Shown here: positions 55,897 through 64,000 of the stretch, in pieces
How positions within the stretch are numbered: the first letter of the stretch is position 1
How the letters are laid out: every line of letters begins with the position of its first letter
NCBI RefSeq assembly: GCF_000499845.2
Contig: NC_023749.2
Coordinates: 34,182,017-34,246,016, forward strand
DNA from: Phaseolus vulgaris
Lineage: Eukaryota > Streptophyta > Magnoliopsida > Fabales > Fabaceae
DNA length: 64,000 bases
Reading direction: 5' to 3'
Program-made: the position numbers and the translations under genes
Notes under the pieces: generated by a model
What the model was told of the DNA's origin: nothing
The model's database searches: none
The model's input: the letters and a program-made list of their open reading frames with translations, nothing else

Positions 55897-58349
55897 CTTT
55901 CTAGTATAATACAGTTGTTTTCTTAATTTTTTTGTGTTATTTTGTTATTGTTGTTTGAATCCAAGAGTTTGGTTTTCAACCCTCCTATATTATTATTGTA
56001 TGTTGACGTGAATCCTTATATTCCTAATCCTCATTGTGTCCAACCTTTTCTCTAGTTCGATCTCATTATCTATGTCGGCAAATCTCACAAATCCAAATCT
56101 TTCTTTGTGTTTAACTTCCTATATATAAACACTTCAAGAACTCGTCGTCTCTGAAAAATTTCCGCATGTCATACTCATAATAACTTTCATCTATTTTCTG
56201 TTATCAGAGGCCTCTTACAAACCCACAAAGCCATTAAAAATAAAAATAAAATATTAAATGAAATGTATTCCATTAATTATTAATTATTATTTCTCAAAAC
56301 GTAATGAATTATTTTATTAATAACTAATAAATTAAACAAAAAATTATTTCCATAATTAAACCTTTCTTAAATTTAACTTTTTTTATGTTCTTATAAATAT
56401 AGTTTATATTGTGTTTTAAATTCATTTTCTAAAATTATTTTAAATATAATTAACAAGTATTTTAAAATTTTAAAAATATTTTTTCATTGATGGATGGGAA
56501 ATATATCCATTAAAAATGATTAAATAGGTTAATTAAATCAGATTTTTATATATATCGTATAAAATAATATTTTTAGTTAAATTTGTAATGACAAAAGTAA
56601 ATTAATACGTTTTTTATCCGGTTTATTATAAACTAAAATAAAATTAATGATATTCATATAGTTTTTCACTCATGTACGTTTAAAAATTTTTGCTATACTT
56701 ATCATTGAAATATAATTTTATACACTAAACGAAATAAAAATATCATCATTCATATATTGGTTCTATTACTATTTTTTTTAATTATGCATTGTTACGGATA
56801 ATTCTATTATTTTAATATAAAAAAAGTAATATTGATATAATATTATATTTTATATTTCATTGTTTTATTATTTTTTATTTATTTACCTAATAAATGTGAA
56901 GTTTTGTATTTACTATAAAATGTTATTTTGATTAATATAAAATAATAAATTATTTTTATTATTAAAAATGTTTTGGATGACAAGAGACTCCTACCATCAC
57001 TTAAGTATATTAATGGTGGTAACAGAGACGGCTCATTGACTATTAACAGTAATGACGTGGAAGTTATCAAGAAACATGACAACTTCGTTAACAAACATAT
57101 TTTTAAAAAATAATAAAAGTTATTTGTAATCACAATATCACTTTACATAATCACAAATTTTTTTTATTTCTTTATAGTTAGAAACAAGTAAACAATATGA
57201 TAGAGTAATATATAACACTTATGTCACTTAATTAATAAAAAAATTAAACAATAAAGACTCAATTAAAAAATATAAAGGATTCAAGTGCTTAATAGAATAA
57301 AAAAACTAATAGAAACTTAACTCAAAATATTCAAATTTATAAGAGGACTTAAAATTTAATATATTCTTAAAGTAATAAATTTTATTCTTCTATTATTTTG
57401 ATATTAAGAAATAATTATCGACCCCAAATATCATTTTCAACAAATTGATAAGGTAGGTTTGAATCTTCAAATATTGAAACTTCAAAATGTTTGATTAATT
57501 CAAACGCAAGCCATTTGAAACTTCAAAATGATTGTTTAATTTAAACGCAAGCCATCAAATCCACAAAGCTCTATTTATCTGGTGATAAAAACTTTTTAAT
57601 TTATTTCATGAATTGATGAATATAGTCTGCAAATCCATATTATACAAAACCAAAATAAACAATTTTGTCACATACAAGAATTTATAATTAAAAGATCGTA
57701 TATGTATTTATGAATAAATATTTTATATACATATAATATATCTTAATATATATATAGTAATAATAAAAAAATAATAATAATATTTATACATTAGTAACAT
57801 TTGCGAATAGCTTTTGAAAATGGAAAAAGTCCAAACTAAAAATCAGTTTCACACTCGACCCAAGACTTGTGAAAATGCCAAAAGATTCCGTAAGAGCCAA
57901 AAATTCTGATTAAAGTAGTTATCAAAAACAAAATATTAAAACAACTATTTATTATTTCTTATTCAGCTTATTAAAATATGATTAACCTGTAGATTCAAAC
58001 TTTTTAAGGTCCCTAATTGAATAGATTGTGGGGGATTTTCTATGTAGATAGATGGAGCAGAGTGAATGTAGAGGCTAGTTTGTGTAATAATAGTGAAGTA
58101 GATTATAGAGACATTGACTTCCCTTTTAATCAATATAATAAGAAAATATTGCAAAATATGCTTTTTAAAAAAATGTAATCTTATTAATTTTATTTATTTA
58201 ACTGGTGTTTCATAATAGTTATAATTTGTTATTGTATGAGTTGGGAAGGTCATCTTGTTGCATTCAGGATATTTTATTATGTGTGTCTCTTATATGAATT
58301 TGGTCTTTGTTCTTTTCTAAGTCTCTTGGAAATATATATTTATAGTGTC
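55897..58349. other. AT-rich host DNA, no gene seen
   Basis: About 2.45 kb of AT-rich sequence. No open frame with recognisable content and no terminal repeats found. Confidence 0.55.
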
Positions 58350-58989
58350 AACATGGACCTTTATTATTGGGCCTAGTTTTTCGAGTTAATCTTAGTATTA
58401 GACAAATATTTCGTATAATGATTATGTTAAGCATGTTATTCGAGAGTACTTATCGGTTTCCCGAGATGTACTCAACTGTAGAAGATTCGGTCATACCATG
58501 GGAGTACCTGGTGATGTACATGGACAATACACTAGCCCCCAGACTCGTAAAGTTTTTGCTTTTTTTAGAGTCAGATTGTGTACCTCGATAAAGGAGAAAG
58601 AAAATTTTATCTTGTTTGGGTGGTCTTGTTGGTGCCGAGATGTACACTTTTGTTTATCCGTACATTGGCCCCAAGCTCGATTGGACAAAGGTCTTGAAGA
58701 GTTAGAAGCTTCTACGTTTTGGCGTGGTTTATGTTTCTGGGATTCCTTATAGGGTCATCATAACCATTTTATGAGGATTAATCTAACAATTGGGAAATGG
58801 GGAAACAGTTGGACTTGTACGTTCTTAGTCTATGTTCATTGTAGAGCCATTTGCATATCGGTTAAGTTCATGCGTCTCACCAACAATGCCTTGTTTTAAT
58901 GTTGTGGATGATAAAAAACTTTGTACCCGATAATGCCAAGAACATTTAGGTTTATGTTTTACTTTGACATCATGGTTCATGTAACGTCG

Positions 58990-59850
58990 AGTGCATGTTT
59001 GTTGATGTCGAGAACATATAGTTTGGTGCATCTAGGTTGATGTTAAGAAGATCTAGGTTGGTGTTGAGGACATCTAGGTTGATGTTTTGTTTTGACATCG
59101 TGGTTGATATAAATTCGAGTGCATATTGGTTCATGGCGAGAACATCTAGGGCGATGCTGAGAACATCAAGGTTGATGTCGACAACATCTAGATTGATGTT
59201 TTGCTTTGACATCATGGTCGATGTATAGTCGAATGCATGTTGTTTCATGCCAAGAACATCCAGGCCGATACCAAGAACATATAGAGTGATATCAAGAACA
59301 TCTAGGGTGATGTTAAGAATATCTAGGTTTATGTTTTGCTTTGACATCATGGTCGATGTAAAGTTGAGTGCATGCTGGTTCATGTCGCGAACATCCAAGT
59401 CGATCCTAAGAACATCTAGGCTAATGCCAATAACATCTAAGTTGATGTTTAGCTTTGACATTTTGGTCGATGTAAAGCCAAATGCATGGTGTTTCATGTT
59501 GAGAACATCTTGGTTGATGCCGAGAGAATCTAGGTTGATTTTTTGCTTTGAGATTGGGATCGATGTAAACCCAAGTGCATGTTGGTTCATGCTAAGAACA
59601 TCCAGGCAGATGCCGAGAACATTTAGGTTAATGTTTCGCTTTGAAAATATGGTCGATGTAAAGTCGATTGCATGTTGGTTCATTCCGAGAACATCCAAGC
59701 CAATTGTGAGAACATCTAGGCTAATGTCGAGAATATCTAGGTTGATGTTTTGCTTTGACATTATGATTGATGTAAAGCCAAGTGCATGTTTGTTCATGCC
59801 GAGAACATCTAGATTGATGTCGAGAACATCTAGGTTGATGTTTGGTCTGT
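58990..59850. repeat. Hierarchical minisatellite, 51-bp block plus 2-4 x 21 bp
   Basis: The plus strand repeats GAACATCTAGGTTGATGT(C/T)GA (21 bp), interrupted by a 51-bp block with TTTGCTTTGACATCATGGTC. Composite units of 93, 114 or 135 bp equal 51 + 21n with n = 2, 3 or 4. All unit lengths are multiples of three, so both strands stay open. The minus strand reads 324 codons of INLDVLD heptads plus MNQHALGFTSTMMSKQN blocks. I treat it as a repeat, not a gene. Confidence 0.88.
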
Positions 59851-60270
59851 GCATCTTGGTTGATGCAAGTATTCGAGTGTGTTGGTTCATGTTGGCCGAG
59901 AGCATCTTGGTTAATGCTTCGCCCTTGCATCTTGGTTGATGCAAGTCTTTGGGCGTGCTGGCTCACACTGGCACTCTCGATTGATGCTTTGGCCTTTGAA
60001 TCTTGGTTTATGAAAATCTTCAAGCATGTCGGTTCACACTGGCTGAGAGCATCTCAATTGATTTTTGACTTTTGCATCTTGGTTTATGCAAATCTTCAAG
60101 CGTGTCGGTTCATGTTGGTCAATAGCATGTCGTTTGACGTTTATCCTTTGCATCTTGATTTAGCAAAATCTTCAAGCGTGTTGGTTCATGTTGGACGAGA
60201 GCATCTCAGTTTATGCTTGATCTTTATATTTTGGTTTATGCAGGTCTCAAGCGTGTCGATTTACATTGGC
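59851..60270. repeat. Second minisatellite, ~80-120-bp units
   Basis: Units contain TTGCATCTTGGTTTATGCAA, TCTTCAAGCGTGTCGGTTCA and TTGG(C/T)(T/C)GAGAGCATCT. About five diverged copies follow directly after the 21-bp array. Confidence 0.75.
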
Positions 60271-60903
60271 TGAGAGTTGAGGCTTGGCTCGAATATTGAT
60301 ATTTGACTCTAAGATTCTTGAAAAAAAAATTCATTGGTTGCCTCGTCAAAACCTTCTCGGCTAAAACTTCTTAAAAAAAAAAAGGCCGAGTGAGGAAATA
60401 GTACACTGTGGTGGCTACATTACAAGTGGAATAACTCAATGAAAATAAAATTTCAAGTGAGTAGCATTTCAGGTACTCGACATTGTCTTGCCGGATAGAT
60501 GTTCTAGCATGTAAGCTCCATTCTTGGCTTCGTTCTAGATCCAAAAAGGTCCCTCCCAGTTGGTCGAGGTTTCCCATCAATTTTTTTCTTGCACCATTGC
60601 GCATTTGCTAGACGAGATCACCTTGATTAAAGGTTCTTGACTTTACCTTTGAATTGTAACTTCTGAACATCCTCTTTTGTAGTTTGTCTCTTTTCATCTC
60701 CTAATTTTCTCTCTCAATATCACCTTGATATCAGCCTACTTCTCAACCTTTTTCTTGTTCAGGACCATCTTGGCCCGAGAATTGTTTCCAAACTCACGCA
60801 AAACTTCCAGTTGAATGAATTTTGTAGCCCTCCTTTGTAGCTAGTCCAGGTCAGCAGTTCTTCTTGCATAAGTTAACGAAGAAAATTCCCAGCCTTAAGG
60901 TCT

Positions 60904-61248
60904 TTATCGTGTGGTGCAAGGCCACATCTCGGGACTAAGGTTTTGGATATTTAAAGCTATCTTCCCGAACCTTTCCATGAATGAGCGCAACAACTCTCCC
61001 TTCTCTTGGAAAATATTTACAAGGGCTATTGAGGAGAGGTGGTGAAGTTGATTTATTGTGAATTGCATCCCAAACTTGGCGATCAACGTATCAAAGTAGT
61101 CAATTGACAAAGAGGGGAGTTGGGTAAACAAATTGAGGGCTTCTCCATTCAGGGACATTAGGAAGACTCGACACATGACGATGCCGTCCAGGGTGTATAG
61201 GCTCATCTGTGTCGTGTAAACATCAATGTGCTCATCGAAATCGATCAT
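60904..61248 (-). pseudogene. Gypsy-3 gag fragment
   Basis: 114 codons of retrotransposon gag core: DEHIDVYTTQMSLYTLDG, VFLMSLNGEALNLFTQLP, SIDYFDTLIAKFGMQF, and IFQEKGELLRSFMERFGKIA. The usual Tat wording is recognisable. The start is lost, and the frame ends at TTR with no nucleocapsid. No pol follows. Confidence 0.8.
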
Positions 61249-61620
61249 TCCATCATATTTTTTTTTGTGTTTAATCCTTTCTAGCTTGCAGGCAACTGGG
61301 CTTCCATTATCCCATCAATGAAGGGGTATCGGCAAACTCCCCCCAGTGTTCTAGAAGTATGGGCCGAAGTGTTTGGCCTAAATTTAGCCTTCTGACTACG
61401 AACGTTTAGTGGTTGGATTATGACAGATGGGATTGTCACTGGGTTAGCTTTGGAGGTATATATTGGTAAGATTTGCTGTTGTGGGGTGCAAGTGACCCCT
61501 CGGTCAGTTTCTTTCTCATCTCCCCATTCTCAGAGAGCTCGGATTTCTTCTTTGTTTTTTTACTTCATTTCGGCCATCTCACTCTAAAGGACCAAAAGTA
61601 GAGCTACATTGTAGTGTTGT

Positions 61621-63512
61621 TTGTCAAAGTTACCATAAAGTTTTCTCACTCCTCCTTGATCTTGTGATAGACATCAATTATTTTTATTATGATTAGAAAA
61701 ATCTCGTCGTTACTATTCAAATATATCCTGATGTACATCTTCTATGTGAAAACATAATATTTTAAATGTAACTATTATAACAAGATGTAAATTTACTTTT
61801 AAATTTGTTAAACCTTCTTATCAACACTTCACTCCCAAAAAGATGTAGACCGAAATACTCTAATATCATATGTTAAATTTGATGTTATCAATGTAAAAAA
61901 TTATATTCAATAAAAGAATAGCAACTTCTACAATAAATTTGTACGCAAACTTCAATGATTTTATTGAAAACTCCTATGAATAGAATTTTCACCGTACAAT
62001 AATAAAGACTGTTTATATTTAAATCTTCCTCGTTTAGGTTATTCTTGTAATTTCTTAACAATATTTTTTCATATTGTAGATAAAAGACATATATAAAATA
62101 GCTAGAAAGTTCAAAAGTTTTAATATCAATTAATACTTGTATTCTTTATCTTAAAAAAATAAATGGATAATCATGAATAATTTTATATATTTATTATAAA
62201 TTAAAAATAACATTACAAATATTTGTACAATCAATTTGATCATAAAGAGATCCTCTAAATTTTAAAAAATAAATAAACATAGCTTAACTTGATTGAAATT
62301 AAATCATATAAAAATAATAATTTTGCTTTTTTTTCCTTTAACAATTACAATTGTATAATATTTTTTTTTATCTTCACAGGTGCTGCAAGAAAATCTTCGA
62401 AAAGTTGGTTTCTAAACTAATAAAATATTTCTTATTTATCCAATATAGCTTCTAGAAGTAATATTATTCAACTCTCCCTCTAGAAGTGACAAAGACACTA
62501 GTGTCTTATGAAATAACATTAATAATACATAATAAAATATTTAATATGTTTTTTTTATTAGAAAAAATTAATTAAATTAAAAGAAACCTTTTTAAGAGTG
62601 TCCAACCTGTATAAAGACTTCCAGCTAGTCTGTTCTTAAAATTCTTTATGAATAGGTATAATTTATCTATATATCGTCTGTGTTAACATATGAGTTTTGG
62701 TTTAGTCTCCCATATTTTGTATTTTCTTTTTTTTTCCTTTTTTTAATAATATTTTTTTTTCGTGTGATGGCAGATTATTGTTGTTACTTGAGGTGTCAGC
62801 TTAGCTGAGATCTCAAGTTGCATAATAATGCCTTAGACGAAAACTTTAAAAAAAAAACAAAAAAAAAACAGATAAATGCTTCCAGATCCCTCCTACATCA
62901 TTCTTAAGAGCAGAGCCAGACCGACCTAGCTTAACTCCAAGCATTATCAGACCAAGTGCTGGTCTAATTTTCCCTAACAGGCAAAAACAAAAATAACATA
63001 GCAACCAAACTTGTAATTGCTCCTGCATAAAACCAACAACCACCCAAACTTCAACAAAAAAACCAGCAGCCACCGAAAAAAACTTCACTCTAACTGCCTT
63101 AATATTGCACTAAACCAGTTAAAGTTCCACTTGTTTTCACCTTCCAACACGCTTCTTGATGCACCAAGGGGATCTAATTTTAGGAAAACAGACATATGCC
63201 ATATCACTCGGTATGGATCAGTACTTCACTCGGTATGAAACATTTAATATGTATCCGAGAGATTACCTATAAGATGATATTATGAAAAAGAAGGTCAATG
63301 AAGGAGTTAGTAAACGGCTTCAAAATGAGTGTTCAATACAAATTATCAAATGAAAAAAATAAAATGTAAAAAAGTAGCACAACCTTATTTATATTAGTAA
63401 AAATTATGTCTAGCCAACAAATATTAGGAGCCCGTTTTTTAGTATTATTTATTCTTTTAAAGTAATCAAGATAGAAATAGTATCGGAGTATCGGAAGCTC
63501 TAGATAAAAAGA
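61621..63512. other. AT-rich host DNA, no gene seen
   Basis: No open frame with recognisable content; scattered poly-A/T runs. Confidence 0.5.
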
Positions 63513-64000
63513 CACTACAAGAAAACAACCATTTTGTGTGGGGCAAAAACGGATGCAAAAGTGAAAAAACAGAAGAAAAAAGCATGGAAGCAAATACAAA
63601 TTAGCATGGGCTCGGAAGTTGGATGCATCTTGCGTGGGCCAAGTCCACGCAAAACGGACGCAACATGCGACGACTTATATAAATAGGTATCAAACTCAAG
63701 TCCTTCCAGTGACCAGAAAAGCAATAACCACAAGACCAGACAAGTTCTTTGGTCATATTATCATTTTTATTATACTTATTATTATTAATATAATTTATAC
63801 ATATTAATATAATTATTATTAATAATAATAAAATAAATTATACTCATATTATTAATATTATTCATATTATTACTAATATTGTTAATATTATTAATATTGT
63901 TAATAATAATAAGTATAATTAAAATCATAATAATACTAAAGAATTTGCTTGGTGTAGTGGTTAAATCTAACTTATAATCTCTTCTAACTTATAATCCAAA
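63513..64000. mobile_element. CACTA-type fold-back element, right part outside window
   Basis: Starts CACTACAAGAAAA, a typical CACTA end, followed by mirrored subterminal words (AAACGGATGC, GCATCTTGCGTGG, CCACGCAAAACGGACGC). The inner end of this arm (about 63725-63755), read on the minus strand, is AAAGAACTTGTCTGGTCTTG then TGGTTATTGC. The plus strand at 63939-63965 reads AAAGAATTTGCTTGGTGTAG then TGGTTAAATC, an inverse copy. Between them lies an AT-only (TAATATT)n spacer (about 63760-63935). The inner words also resemble a tRNA A-box (GTAGTGGTTA), so a SINE origin of part of the arm is possible. Confidence 0.5.

Larger units (their letters stand above)
58350..61620 (-). mobile_element. Gypsy-3: pol-less Tat-like gypsy remnant
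   Basis: Inside a partial LTR-like end (to 58531, AATACA), the plus strand reads CTAGCCCCCAGACTCG, the counterpart of the gypsy-1 purine tract ACAAGCCCCCCAGGCTCGAG. Next come the minisatellites (58990-60270), then CCTCGTCAAAACCTTC near 60340, matching the segment at 10690 of gypsy-1, then gag (60904-61248). There is no protease, RT or integrase. The 5' LTR was not found; sequence right of about 61620 looks unrelated. Confidence 0.6.

Noticed and set aside
58970..59944. 324-codon minus-strand open frame, and a long plus-strand frame opposite
   Set aside because: It is the minisatellite read through. All unit lengths are multiples of three, so both strands stay open. No domain is present.
63939..63966. 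tRNA gene suggested by GTAGTGGTTA
   Set aside because: Only an A-box-like word; no cloverleaf or proper B box before the window ends. The inverse copy at 63725-63755 points to a mobile element.

Overview
The window looks like repeat-rich, gene-poor DNA from a dicot plant nucleus. A legume is likely: I recognise the Tat-type gypsy element with an antisense gene, the UBN2-gag copia family and the Arabidopsis-type CCCTAAA telomere repeat, but species-level assignment is inference. I see no rRNA gene, tRNA gene, CRISPR array or bacterial feature. Only one short, probably intact host gene is visible (3317-3559, plus strand). One intron-containing host pseudogene, eIF5A, lies at 32241-33209 on the minus strand. 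Almost everything else is mobile DNA, nested in several layers.

Layout. 421-1885 is a tandem array of ~214-bp units. 2040-2770 is a short element with terminal inverted repeats. 3243-3559 is the small host gene. 5068-5300 looks like a CACTA-type terminus. 6740-23805 is a complete but dead Ty3/gypsy (Tat-like) element on the minus strand, bounded by the duplication ACACC. It carries a spliced antisense gene (8011-9844), a minisatellite (10134-10651), a LINE inserted in its RNase H region (about 12340-18265) and a 1,095-bp solo LTR inserted in gag (21016-22110, duplication ATGGG). 24394-30639 is copia element A (duplication CCATA). 30645-33209 is AT-rich DNA plus the eIF5A pseudogene. 33210-36100 is a truncated gypsy element, split further right by copia element B (36835-42925, duplication TTAAC). 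42931-46908 holds gypsy debris and a second copy of the solo-LTR family. 48066-55896 is an old solo LTR of a related copia family, split by copia element C (48361-55041). 58350-61620 is a second, pol-less Tat-like gypsy remnant with a hierarchical minisatellite. 63513 to the end looks like one arm, the spacer and the start of the second arm of a CACTA-type fold-back element.

How the parts relate. Copia A, B and C belong to one family. They share LTR ends (TGTTAG...TTCAACA), a GGGGGAGAT polypurine tract, a tRNA-iMet-like primer site and gag. A and B lack pol and instead carry a Transposase_32-type 'plant transposon protein' ORF. C has pol but an internally deleted gag. The coding defects are therefore complementary, which fits non-autonomous elements driven in trans by a relative.

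The most unusual signal is a 10-bp core, CAATCGGTTG, inside a 16-bp near-palindrome. It occurs in PAIRS whose start-to-start distance is 21 bp in 27 pairs I counted by eye, plus two pairs at 20 bp. The pairs lie in the LTRs, the untranslated interior and the coding regions. In coding regions the same DNA word is read in different frames, and the 21-bp spacing persists in the diverged old solo LTR. That argues for DNA- or RNA-level conservation rather than protein-level conservation.
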